The notes: a model not told the origin generated them from the letters alone. Positions 1 through 7,467 are shown, counted from the first letter of the stretch. The stretch: 13,726 bases of DNA from Chloroflexota bacterium (GCA_002707185.1 PAMF01000006.1:5494-19219), one strand, 5' to 3'. Made by a program: numbers and translations.

Positions 1-41
1 CCCCCTTGAGAAACACAACCTGGAAAGAAAGCGTACTTCAA
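1..41 (-). CDS. CCG-domain (HdrB-like) subunit of type E succinate dehydrogenase/fumarate reductase, N-terminus only
   Basis: Only 13 codons plus two bases lie in the window; the gene runs off the left edge. They read M-K-Y-A-F-F-P-G-C-V-S-Q-G from a TTG start. A strong AGGAGG lies five bases upstream, which decides this start. The short K-Y-x-x-F-P-G-C opening is typical of CCG-domain proteins such as HdrB and the SdhC/SdhE/MfrE subunits of non-classical succinate:quinone oxidoreductases, where the Cys belongs to a cysteine-rich iron-sulfur site. The position directly after sdhA and sdhB supports that role: it would pass electrons between SdhB and quinone, acting as a membrane-associated subunit in place of the usual transmembrane anchor. 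The identification rests on 13 residues plus context, so it is likely but not proven. Confidence 0.7.
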   Translation of the reverse strand, partial: MKYAFFPGCVSQG

Positions 42-46
42 TTGGT

Positions 47-52
47 CCTCCT
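47..52 (-). promoter_or_regulatory. Ribosome binding site of the TTG-started CCG gene
   Basis: A consensus AGGAGG on the minus strand sits five bases before a TTG codon. There is no ATG or GTG at a suitable distance in the same frame, so this site is what fixes the start of the cut gene at the left edge. The 81-base gap between sdhB and this gene (42..122) otherwise holds no terminator-like hairpin and no convincing gene. Confidence 0.7.
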
Positions 53-122
53 AAATAATGCTCGTTATTATATTGGTACGGGAATCAAATTAAATTCATA
101 TTCTCCGTAGTCCGGTTGGTCA

Positions 123-1088
123 TCACCGAGATTGATTAACCTTGTTAAATAACCTTCGGATATTCTGCACATTTGCAACGCTCTTATGCAAGAGTGGTGG
201 CAATTTTCCGTGGGTCATTGCCCGCAAACCAATCGGAACAAAACTAAGAAGAGCTGGGATATTAAACATACCTACTGTTTTTACCGGTAACCTAAGTTCA
301 TCCAACCTTCCTGAATGTGCTACAAGTTCAGTGAATGCCTCAGCATGTCTTGCTCCATTATTATTTCCGAGCCCAACGTCCATAGCCTGTTCACGGAGGC
401 TCATGATTCTATCCATAGGAGCAACCCCTTTGGGGCAAGCCTGGACACATTCATTGCATCTGGTACAGTCCCACATGCCTGAAGGCATGCTCAATTGTTC
501 TAATCTCCGTTGAGATACTCCTTGTGCATCTCCATCACGTGGATCCGCAGTAAATCGGTAAGCTTTAGCTAGCGCCGCAGGCCCTAAGAAAGTTGGATCT
601 ACCTCTAAAACTGTACAATCCGATACGCAAGCTCCGCACATAATACACGCTGTCACGCCAGAGAGATGAAGCATGGACTCATTTGAAGCTATGTATTCTC
701 CCTCGGGCTCCGGTCCCTGTGGTTGCAAGTATGGTTCAACAGCACGAATTTTTTCCCAGAAAGGATCAAAATTCACAACTAGATCCTTCATAACAGGCAT
801 AACTCCAGCAGGTTCTACGGTTATAATCCCTTCACTATCAAGTGATTCAGACGCTTTAGTCTGGCAAGCCAAAACAGCATGGCCATTTACTCTCATCGCG
901 CATGATCCGCAAATAGCACTTCGACAAGAACATCTCAGGCTCAATGTACCATCCATGTCCTCTCTAATTTGGATCAATGCATCCAACACTGTAGCTGTCT
1001 CAGGGACAGCCAACGGAAATTCTTCCCAATAGGAAACCGGTGATTCAATATCAGGGTCATATCGTCGAATTTTGACTTTTACATCCAT
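123..1088 (-). CDS. sdhB: Succinate dehydrogenase/fumarate reductase iron-sulfur subunit, type E-like
   Basis: This subunit carries electrons from the flavin of SdhA through three iron-sulfur clusters to the quinone side. The N-terminal ferredoxin domain has Cys55, Cys60, Cys63 and Cys75 for the [2Fe-2S] cluster, with an extra Cys53. The C-terminal domain has Cys148, 151, 154 and Cys218 for the [4Fe-4S] cluster. The third site has Cys158, Cys208 and Cys214, with an additional Cys211 at a position that is not cysteine in E. coli SdhB. This suggests a second [4Fe-4S] cluster instead of [3Fe-4S], as described for Sulfolobus-type enzymes. At 321 residues it exceeds the E. coli protein (about 238) by a C-terminal extension from about residue 241, which resembles those in type E and HdrC-like proteins. 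The ATG lies three bases after the sdhA stop, so the two are almost certainly co-translated. Whether it works as a succinate oxidase or fumarate reductase cannot be told from sequence. Confidence 0.93.
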   Translation of the reverse strand: MDVKVKIRRYDPDIESPVSYWEEFPLAVPETATVLDALIQIREDMDGTLSLRCSCRSAICGSCAMRVNGHAVLACQTKASESLDSEGIITVEPAGVMPVMKDLVVNFDPFWEKIRAVEPYLQPQGPEPEGEYIASNESMLHLSGVTACIMCGACVSDCTVLEVDPTFLGPAALAKAYRFTADPRDGDAQGVSQRRLEQLSMPSGMWDCTRCNECVQACPKGVAPMDRIMSLREQAMDVGLGNNNGARHAEAFTELVAHSGRLDELRLPVKTVGMFNIPALLSFVPIGLRAMTHGKLPPLLHKSVANVQNIRRLFNKVNQSR

Positions 1089-1091
1089 ATC

Positions 1092-2771
1092 TCAGTACTT
1101 CCGCTCCTCAGGGGTCCATTTTGTTATTGTAACCGGCAACGTGCCGAGTTCTGCCCCCTGTTCTCCTTTAGTTACCGTAATGTGTTTCAACCAGTTGTCA
1201 TCATCTCTGGATGGAAAATCAGTTCTTGCCTGGGCTCCCCGACTTTCCTTTCTTTCCAAGGCAGACGCCGTAATAGCTTCACCGCAATCAAGCATATACC
1301 CAAGTTCCAATGCAAACACCAGATCAGTATTGAAAACTCTACCTTTATTTTGTACCGGTACACCCGCATAACGACTTTTTAGTTGGGGTATGAGATTTAA
1401 AGTCTCTTGCATTCCAGCTTGATCCCGATACACGGCTAAATTCTTGTTCATAGAATCACCTAGGTCCTGTCGAATACTACCCCATCGATCTCCATTCTCT
1501 GGACGATCTAACATCTGTTGGATACGCGATTCTTCCTGTCTGACGACTTCAGACTCATTGAATTCTATAAAGTCCATGCCGCTTGCAGCTTCAGCAGCAT
1601 GGCTACCAGAACGTTCTCCAAAAACAATAGTATCAAGGAGCGAATTCGCTCCCAATCGATTACCACCGTGTACGCTGACGTTAGCGCACTCTCCAGCTGC
1701 ATATACACCTGGAACATTGGTTCGACCATCAATATCAGTTTTGATACCACCCATTATATAATGCATCCCTGGACGAATAGGAATCGGCTCTTTGATCATG
1801 TCAGCACCAGCCAAATCAATTCCCAGTTCCCTGATTTGACTGAGTTTTTCCATAATCAAGGCTTCACCAAGGTGAGTACAATCCAGGTAAACACAACCGT
1901 TTACCCCATTTCCCGCATTTATTTCAGTTTGTTCAGACCTGGATACTACATCCCGTGAAGCAAGCTCCATCATATTGGGTGCATACTTCTCCATAAATCT
2001 GTTGCCGTCTTTATCTCTTAAATAAGCCCCCTCTCCTCTCGCGGCCTCCGATATTAACACTCCGCTGCCTGCCAAAGTGGTGGGATGATATTGGACCATC
2101 TCCATATCCATTAATTGAGCACCCGCATTATAAGCCAATCCCATACCATCACCTGTAACGATTAATGCATTTGTGCTAGGTTCAAAGAGACGTCCACATC
2201 CTCCGGTACAAAATATCACCGTCTTAGCCCTGATAGCATGTAGTACTCCAGTCTTAATCTCAAGCGCAAGGACACCGGCTATTTGTTCACCCTCTTGGAT
2301 TAAAGAAGTGACAAACCATTCTTCATAACTTTGGACACCAGATTTGACTAGTTGTTCAAACATTACATGTAAAAGAGCTTGTCCCGTGAAATCTCCCACG
2401 AAAAACGTCCGAGCTATTGGCTGACCTCCAAAATTACGAGTACCTAACTTACCTTCATCATCCCGACTGAAAGTAACTCCCATGTGCTCCATATCTATCA
2501 AGGACTTTCCAGCAGCCCTGCACATCACTTCAATAGCATCCTGATCTCCCAGAAAATCGCTACCTTTGACTGTGTCATAAGCATGGTCTTCCCAACGATC
2601 ACCACGATCTGTAAGAGCTGCGTTTATACCACCCTGGGCAGCGTTTGAATGGCTTCGTACTGGGTGTACTTTACTAAGTATCGCAGTATTAGCACCACCT
2701 GCTTGTGCTGCTATAGCAGCCCGCATCCCTGCTAACCCAGCACCAATAATTAACACATCATGTTCCAACAT
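1092..2771 (-). CDS. sdhA: Succinate dehydrogenase/fumarate reductase flavoprotein subunit
   Basis: This is the catalytic subunit that interconverts succinate and fumarate with covalently bound FAD. The dinucleotide-binding motif G-A-G-L-A-G is at residues 10-15. The His for covalent FAD attachment is His41 in R-S-H-S-N-A-A-Q-G-G. Active-site equivalents are His229 (Q-Y-H-P-T), Glu242 and Arg245 (S-E-A-A-R-G-E-G), Arg273 (S-R-D-V-V-S-R), His337 (H-Y-I-M-G-G) and Arg372 (G-N-R-L-G-A-N-S). The end of the FAD domain is marked by G-E-C-A-N-V-S-V-H-G-G near 360-370. The length of 559 residues is slightly below the E. coli enzyme. There is no twin-arginine signal peptide, so it should face the cytoplasm, unlike the exported MfrA flavoprotein. 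An AAGAGG six bases before the ATG supports the start. It heads an sdhA-sdhB-CCG gene order with no transmembrane anchor gene between. Confidence 0.96.
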   Translation of the reverse strand: MLEHDVLIIGAGLAGMRAAIAAQAGGANTAILSKVHPVRSHSNAAQGGINAALTDRGDRWEDHAYDTVKGSDFLGDQDAIEVMCRAAGKSLIDMEHMGVTFSRDDEGKLGTRNFGGQPIARTFFVGDFTGQALLHVMFEQLVKSGVQSYEEWFVTSLIQEGEQIAGVLALEIKTGVLHAIRAKTVIFCTGGCGRLFEPSTNALIVTGDGMGLAYNAGAQLMDMEMVQYHPTTLAGSGVLISEAARGEGAYLRDKDGNRFMEKYAPNMMELASRDVVSRSEQTEINAGNGVNGCVYLDCTHLGEALIMEKLSQIRELGIDLAGADMIKEPIPIRPGMHYIMGGIKTDIDGRTNVPGVYAAGECANVSVHGGNRLGANSLLDTIVFGERSGSHAAEAASGMDFIEFNESEVVRQEESRIQQMLDRPENGDRWGSIRQDLGDSMNKNLAVYRDQAGMQETLNLIPQLKSRYAGVPVQNKGRVFNTDLVFALELGYMLDCGEAITASALERKESRGAQARTDFPSRDDDNWLKHITVTKGEQGAELGTLPVTITKWTPEERKY

Positions 2772-2831
2772 TTTATACCTCTTGCTATATTGAAAATATC
2801 TACCTTCACATCAAGAATTACTCTCGTTACT
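2772..2831 (-). other. 60-base spacer between the Nudix gene and sdhA
   Basis: This is one of the larger gaps in the window. It contains the sdhA ribosome binding site (AAGAGG, 2778..2783). A TTGATG followed after 17 bases by AATATA could be a weak internal promoter, but the -10 match is poor, and I would not call it. No hairpin with a T-run is visible, so read-through from the upstream genes into sdhA is the simplest reading. Confidence 0.4.
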
Positions 2832-3383
2832 CTATGCAACCGTATCCAGATACTGCATTGCCAGTAACAGAGAAGCTACACTTTTGGCATCTTGTATTTG
2901 CCCTTCACATATCAATCCCAGGATACTATCCAATGGGATTTTTACTACAGTTATATTTTCATCGAAATCCGCTTCCAACTTCGCAGGGGTTAATTCCGTA
3001 GCCAAGTACGAATACATATATTCGGTACACCATCCAGGCGACACCCAGAATCCAGCCAATGTCCTAACATTACCTGCAGTATACCCCACCTCTTCCTGTA
3101 ATTCCCTAATCACTGCTTCTTCTGGTGTTTCATTTGGTTCGATACCACCCGCCGGAACCTCTAGTAGATCCGATTCGACAGCTTTTCTGTATTGCCTTAC
3201 CAATAACACATCAGACCTTTCATCAATTGGCACCATACAAACTGAATTATCGTGCTCTGCTATCTCTCTAGTAGTCTGTCTACCACTCGGCAATACAATG
3301 GTGTCGACTCTTAGGTCCAATATGCGCCCCTGATATACGACGTTACTTTCTATACTTGGTTCTTTATTTGTTCCGTCTGTCAT
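2832..3383 (-). CDS. Nudix hydrolase, ADP-ribose pyrophosphatase type
   Basis: The 183-residue protein contains a complete Nudix box at residues 79-101: G79, Glu85, then R93-E94-L95-Q96-E97-E98 and G100, matching G-x5-E-x7-R-E-U-x-E-E-x-G-U apart from Tyr101 at the last hydrophobic place. These glutamates bind the Mg ions used to hydrolyse a nucleoside diphosphate linked to another moiety. A proline (Pro116, in S-P-G-W) 15 residues after the box is the feature associated with ADP-ribose/ADP-sugar pyrophosphatases, and the length and N-terminal beta domain also fit that group. The likely reaction is ADP-ribose to AMP plus ribose 5-phosphate, in the cytoplasm. It starts eight bases after the nadK stop. 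A GAGG lies rather far (about 14 bases) upstream, so translation may be partly coupled. Substrate is inferred and other ADP-sugars are possible. Confidence 0.88.
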   Translation of the reverse strand: MTDGTNKEPSIESNVVYQGRILDLRVDTIVLPSGRQTTREIAEHDNSVCMVPIDERSDVLLVRQYRKAVESDLLEVPAGGIEPNETPEEAVIRELQEEVGYTAGNVRTLAGFWVSPGWCTEYMYSYLATELTPAKLEADFDENITVVKIPLDSILGLICEGQIQDAKSVASLLLAMQYLDTVA

Positions 3384-3391
3384 AATTACGA

Positions 3392-4246
3392 TTATCGTCC
3401 TCTAACACTGAATCCCAGGCGTCGTGTCAATGTGGCGTAGAAATGGGAATGGGGCATTAAACGTAAGAATTTAGTTTTTAATGGGCTTTGCTCTACCTTA
3501 ACCCAATCGCCGGGTTTCATTGGTAAATCCTCAAATCCATCAACACTTAAAACTGCATCTTGAGCTCCTTCCAGATGCAGAGCAACTTGAACGGAGGGAT
3601 CAAGTACTAGCGATGCTGATAAACCTACATGAGCGGCAATTGGTTTTAGAACCAGTGATTCAGACAATGGATCCAGAATTGGACCTCCTACTGCCAAGTT
3701 ATATCCTGTGCTGCCCGTAGCTGTTGCGAGAATCATGCCATCAGCCCGTAAAGACGCTAAATCAGCTCCATCTACATCAGTTTTGATGGTGAGTACTCTG
3801 GAAACCGAACCTCTGGCCATTACTACGTCGTTCAGAGCGTGAAAGGGCCCTTCTATATAATCCTCTCCAGTCCCGATACCTTTCCTAATTAATTGAGCCT
3901 GTACCATGTTGTGTTCTTCAACCCTACATGATCCATCCAAATATTGGGGAAGCAACTCCAAGGCTTCATTAACTTGCAGTTCTGTCATAAAGCCTAGACG
4001 ACCCATGTTTATACCAACTAGAGGGACATCGTGTGGAGCAGTAACCCTTGCCGCCCTCAAGATAGTCCCATCCCCGCCTGCGGTTATGACGAGATCAGTA
4101 TCGCTAACTCGCTCCTTTAGATCATCCAAATCCTCAGCAGGTGCGATCCAACTACTTTGTTGATGAGACAACTCATTGGCAATAGCGGTACTCAAATCTA
4201 GCGCCTCGGGTATGCGGGCGTTATATATAATACCTATCGTTTTCAT
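3392..4246 (-). CDS. nadK: NAD kinase
   Basis: The protein phosphorylates NAD to NADP using ATP or polyphosphate. Family motifs are all present in the 284-residue sequence: G-G-D-G-T at 57-61 (phosphate-donor and catalytic Asp), G-I-N-M-G-R-L-G-F at 78-86, N139-D140 in A-L-N-D-V-V, A-D-G-M-I-L-A-T-A-T-G-S-T-G-Y at 168-182, and S-V-D-G at 234-237. The length is normal for bacterial NadK. The start is fixed by an in-frame TAA six bases upstream. No Shine-Dalgarno sequence precedes it. Instead its ATG overlaps the TGA of a 36-codon frame (ATGA), which points to translational coupling. It sits between the complex I genes and the Nudix gene, in line with a role in adjusting NAD(P) pools together with respiration; that link is inference. 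Confidence 0.96.
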   Translation of the reverse strand: MKTIGIIYNARIPEALDLSTAIANELSHQQSSWIAPAEDLDDLKERVSDTDLVITAGGDGTILRAARVTAPHDVPLVGINMGRLGFMTELQVNEALELLPQYLDGSCRVEEHNMVQAQLIRKGIGTGEDYIEGPFHALNDVVMARGSVSRVLTIKTDVDGADLASLRADGMILATATGSTGYNLAVGGPILDPLSESLVLKPIAAHVGLSASLVLDPSVQVALHLEGAQDAVLSVDGFEDLPMKPGDWVKVEQSPLKTKFLRLMPHSHFYATLTRRLGFSVRGR

Positions 4247-4353
4247 TCGTTAATGAATGGCGACACATAATGTTCATGATAGTAATGTCCCCACTTCAGA
4301 ACCAGGGGTGGTCTACCATCCGAAATTTTGAGTGTCATTTTAATGGGTGTCAT
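4243..4353 (-). CDS. Small 36-residue protein, unknown, coupled to nadK
   Basis: This ATG-to-TGA frame fills most of the 131-base gap between nuoN and nadK. GAGGA lies six bases before its ATG, and an in-frame TGA upstream bounds the start. Its stop TGA overlaps the nadK ATG by four bases. The nadK start has no ribosome binding site of its own, so the small frame is probably translated at least to deliver ribosomes to nadK. The peptide starts M-T-P-I-K-M-T-L-K-I-S-D-G and has an aromatic and His-rich stretch, W-G-H-Y-Y-H-E-H-Y, at residues 21-29, followed by a short tail ending I-N-E. No membrane segment or signal peptide is seen. I do not recognise a family. It could be a real microprotein, a coupling leader, or the remnant of a longer gene. 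Confidence 0.5.
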   Translation of the reverse strand: MTPIKMTLKISDGRPPLVLKWGHYYHEHYVSPFINE

Positions 4354-4359
4354 AATAGG

Positions 4360-4364
4360 TCCTC
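4360..4364 (-). promoter_or_regulatory. Ribosome binding site of the 36-codon frame
   Basis: GAGGA on the minus strand stands six bases before the ATG of the small frame, in the short gap after the nuoN stop. It is the only Shine-Dalgarno-like sequence between nuoN and nadK, so it probably serves both the small frame and, by coupling, nadK. Confidence 0.5.
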
Positions 4365-4377
4365 AATAAGTGCGAGT

Positions 4378-5892
4378 CTACCAATACCCGATATTAGGGA
4401 GCACTTTCACTGTATCTTCAGCCAAGTTAAGGATAACCCCAGGTAATATTCCAATCAACAAAGTCATCAAAGTGGTAGATATTAATGCAATGCTTGGAGC
4501 CCAGGACATCCTGATTTTTGATTGATCTTCTGTTTGGTATGAAAACATTACACGGATAACTCTCACGTAGTAATAAACTGATACAACGCTATTCACAACG
4601 CCAACTACCGCTAGCCACGTAAGGTGATTGTCTATCGCAGATGCGAAGATATGGATTTTAGCCATGAATATACCAGTGGGAGGAACTCCAATAAGGGCGA
4701 TCAGCGATAGAACCAAAGCAAGCGCTATTAGTGGAGATCGACGGAACATTCCACTGTAATCGTCTATCTGGTCACTGTTTATGTTATGTCCAATAGCTAT
4801 TATTGAGAAAAGCGCGGTCAGATTAGCTGCTGCATAAGCGACCAAGTAAAACAACACACTACTGGGGCCCATATGAGAAAATAACGATGCGGAGCTGGTC
4901 CCACCAATAGCTGCTATTCCAATAAGAATGTACCCTGCATGAGCAATGGTGCTATAGCCTAATAGTCGTTTGATATTGTTCTGTACCAATGCAGCTAGGT
5001 TACCAACAGTCATTGAAGCCGCAGCTAGGCACGCTATCAAGATAGTCCATTCTGGTTGCACTTCGATGAAGCCCGAACACAATACTCTCAGTACCAATGC
5101 AAATGCCGCAGCTTTACTGGCTACTGATAAAAATGCTACCGCCGGCGTAGGAGCACCTTCATACACATCCGGAACCCACATCTGGTAGGGGACTGCCGAT
5201 AATTTGAAACCGAAACCAACCACCAACAGGAGCATACCTACCAACACCGCGTAACTTCCAAACGGTATATCAGAGTAATGAGACACGGCCAGAGCTTCGG
5301 ATATGCCAGACAAAGTTGTACTTCCCGTAAATCCGAATATGAGAGTCATACCGTACAACATTACAGCGGAGCTCAGGGCACCTATAACAAGAAATTTCAT
5401 TCCAGCTTCAGTAGATTTGGCCGTTAACAACATCGCCGCAAGAGCTACCAAAGGTAAGGTTGTAAGTTCTAGTGCAATGTAAATCGTTATGAGTTCGGTC
5501 GCACCAACCAAAAGCAACATACCGGTAGCCGACAACAACATAAGACCGAAATATTCGGCTCGATGATTGTTCATACGACTAAGGTAGTCATTTGACGATA
5601 GAATAACGAGACCAGTAACAATCAAAACTAGAAAATTGAAAAATAACGAGAATTTGTCCACCATTAAACTACCGTAGAAAACGCTGCTTCGAGATACCAA
5701 TCCAGAAGAATCTGAAACAATCAGATCATTTAACTGCATCAAGCTAAATGCAGCTGGTATTGATAGTCCTACGAAGGCGATTACTGGCAGTAATTTATTC
5801 CTTTTAAAAAAAAGGTCAAATACTATTACCATCAGAGCAATCGCAGCAGTTGCTAGTTGTGGCGCTATTAAATAAATATCGTAACTAGTCAT
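4378..5892 (-). CDS. nuoN: NADH-quinone oxidoreductase subunit N
   Basis: NuoN is one of three antiporter-like proton-pumping subunits of the complex I membrane arm. The 504-residue protein is made of many hydrophobic segments, as expected for 14 transmembrane helices. Glu142 in A-L-E-L-T-T-L-P-L matches the conserved TM5 glutamate. Lys230 in F-G-F-K-L-S-A-V-P corresponds to the TM7 lysine, and Lys260 in V-A-S-K-A-A-A to the TM8 lysine. The signature P-Y-Q-M-W-V-P-D-V-Y-E-G-A-P-T-P follows at 235-250. The start lies 15 bases after the nuoM stop with no clear Shine-Dalgarno sequence, so coupling to nuoM is likely. The N-terminus fits the usual NuoN start. It is the last complex I gene of the block, as in most nuo operons. 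Confidence 0.96.
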   Translation of the reverse strand: MTSYDIYLIAPQLATAAIALMVIVFDLFFKRNKLLPVIAFVGLSIPAAFSLMQLNDLIVSDSSGLVSRSSVFYGSLMVDKFSLFFNFLVLIVTGLVILSSNDYLSRMNNHRAEYFGLMLLSATGMLLLVGATELITIYIALELTTLPLVALAAMLLTAKSTEAGMKFLVIGALSSAVMLYGMTLIFGFTGSTTLSGISEALAVSHYSDIPFGSYAVLVGMLLLVVGFGFKLSAVPYQMWVPDVYEGAPTPAVAFLSVASKAAAFALVLRVLCSGFIEVQPEWTILIACLAAASMTVGNLAALVQNNIKRLLGYSTIAHAGYILIGIAAIGGTSSASLFSHMGPSSVLFYLVAYAAANLTALFSIIAIGHNINSDQIDDYSGMFRRSPLIALALVLSLIALIGVPPTGIFMAKIHIFASAIDNHLTWLAVVGVVNSVVSVYYYVRVIRVMFSYQTEDQSKIRMSWAPSIALISTTLMTLLIGILPGVILNLAEDTVKVLPNIGYW

Positions 5893-5907
5893 ATATCATA
5901 ATAATAT

Positions 5908-7464
5908 CTAACGGGTTATTAGCGTGCCTGAAACATCATTAGTCAGCCCGTTCATTACCTCTACCATTGGATTCAACCCTGATTCAAATACTGTTGTGAG
6001 TATCGCCGGATAAACTCCTACAACCACTATACTAATAATTAATAAAACTAGCGGTACAGCCTCCACTAAAGAAGCATCGCTTAGAGTGGCAAATCTAGGC
6101 AAATCAGGACCAAAAAGGGTCCTTTGCATCATCCACAATATATACCCTGCGGCTAAAACAATCCCAAACACTGCGAGTACTGTGGGCCATGGGAAAGCAG
6201 CAAATGTTCCTAAAAACACCAGAATCTCGGATACAAATCCACTAAGCCCCGGAAGCCCCAATGAGGCCAATCCTGCAATTAGGAACGCTATTGCGACGAA
6301 CGGCATACGATTAGCCAGCCCTCCCAAGTCAGGTATGTAACGGGTATGCGCCTTATCATAAATTAACCCCACGCATAGGAAAAGCAATCCAGTTATGGTT
6401 CCGTGGGTAAATAACTGCATAGCAGCTCCATTCAGACCGACAGAAGAAATACGTTCTCCTGATACTGCTACTGACCCAACCCCTAATAGAACAAGACCCA
6501 TGTGGCTGACACTTGAATAAGCTATCAATCTCTTAAGGTCAGTTTGTTTCAAAGTAACTATCGCACCATAAATAATGCTAATAACTCCCAGGGCAACTAT
6601 AGCCCAGGCAAAAATCTTAACCTGATCCGGGAACAGACCTACATTTATTCTTAACAACCCATAACCACCCATTTTCAGCATAACCCCTGCAAGCATGACA
6701 CTGGCAGCCGTTGGCGCATCCGTATGGGCATCTGGAAGCCATGTATGTACTGGCCACGTCGGCAACTTGATAGCGAAAGCTATAAAGAACAACCAGAACA
6801 ACATACTTATCGGTAAAACCATTCCTCCCCCGACTAACCTGTTAGCCGATTCAGACAATAGAACCATATCTAATGTTTTCAGATCTCCGCTCAAAAATAC
6901 CCCGACTAATGCTATTAACATAGCCGCACTTCCGAGGATAGTGAATATCAAGAATTTCATGGCTGAATATTCTTTCCTTCCGCTTCCCCATACACTAATT
7001 AGCATATACATCGGAATTAGTTCTAATTCCCAGAATAGGAAAAAGAGCAAAAGATCTAACGATGTGAATACCCCCATCACGGCGGTTTGTAATACCAGAA
7101 GCCAGACAAAGTACTCTTTAACCCGAGTTTGGATATGAAACGACGCCAATAAAGCACAAAACCCTAGCAAACCAGTTAACAATACTAGCGGTGCGCTTAA
7201 CCCATCCACGGCAAGTAAGTAACTAGCATTAAAGGTGTCGGTGTTGATCCAGGCTATTCTGTCTACCAATTGAAAGCGATCTGCTCCATCGCCTTTGTTG
7301 AAAATCGCAAACACAGCCGCAGCAAGAACCAAATCACACAATCCGGCTGTCACTGCGATAAATCTAACCTGGCGATCACTTTTGGCAACCACCCAGATCA
7401 AGAGTGCAGCCAGTACTGGCAAAAATACGGTAACAGATAATATTCCGTTAAACCCAGTTATCAT
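5908..7464 (-). CDS. nuoM: NADH-quinone oxidoreductase subunit M
   Basis: NuoM is the middle antiporter-like subunit of the membrane arm. At 518 residues it has the usual size and a highly hydrophobic pattern consistent with 14 transmembrane helices. Glu146 (F-W-E-L-E-L-I-P-M-Y) is the conserved TM5 glutamate. Lys233 (A-I-K-L-P-T-W-P-V-H) is the TM7 lysine, and Lys264 (V-M-L-K-M-G-G-Y-G) the TM8 lysine. The motif H-T-W-L-P-D-A-H-T-D-A-P-T at 240-252 is diagnostic and separates it from NuoL. The start lies three bases after the nuoL stop, with GGAAG upstream inside nuoL, so the two are expected to be made in a fixed ratio. Nothing is broken or missing. Confidence 0.97.
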   Translation of the reverse strand: MITGFNGILSVTVFLPVLAALLIWVVAKSDRQVRFIAVTAGLCDLVLAAAVFAIFNKGDGADRFQLVDRIAWINTDTFNASYLLAVDGLSAPLVLLTGLLGFCALLASFHIQTRVKEYFVWLLVLQTAVMGVFTSLDLLLFFLFWELELIPMYMLISVWGSGRKEYSAMKFLIFTILGSAAMLIALVGVFLSGDLKTLDMVLLSESANRLVGGGMVLPISMLFWLFFIAFAIKLPTWPVHTWLPDAHTDAPTAASVMLAGVMLKMGGYGLLRINVGLFPDQVKIFAWAIVALGVISIIYGAIVTLKQTDLKRLIAYSSVSHMGLVLLGVGSVAVSGERISSVGLNGAAMQLFTHGTITGLLFLCVGLIYDKAHTRYIPDLGGLANRMPFVAIAFLIAGLASLGLPGLSGFVSEILVFLGTFAAFPWPTVLAVFGIVLAAGYILWMMQRTLFGPDLPRFATLSDASLVEAVPLVLLIISIVVVGVYPAILTTVFESGLNPMVEVMNGLTNDVSGTLITR

Positions 7465-7467
7465 TGA

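Noticed and set aside
82..122. A 12-codon ATG frame overlapping the sdhB stop (TGATG)
   Set aside because: It is very short, stops well before the next gene, and has no ribosome binding site of its own; it is unlikely to be a gene.
1518..1958. A 146-codon plus-strand open frame opposite sdhA
   Set aside because: It lies wholly antisense to a well-conserved gene, its translation has no recognisable domain, and there is no gap for it. It is a shadow frame, as are the other plus-strand frames in the window.
2772..2831. Possible promoter before sdhA (TTGATG, 17 bases, AATATA)
   Set aside because: The -10 element matches the consensus in only about three of six positions, and such matches are frequent in AT-rich spacers.
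5801..5816. Eight-base T run followed by AAAA in nuoN, a possible slippage site
   Set aside because: The frame is intact through it (D-L-F-F-K-R-N-K) and the protein has normal length, so there is no sign of programmed or erroneous slippage.
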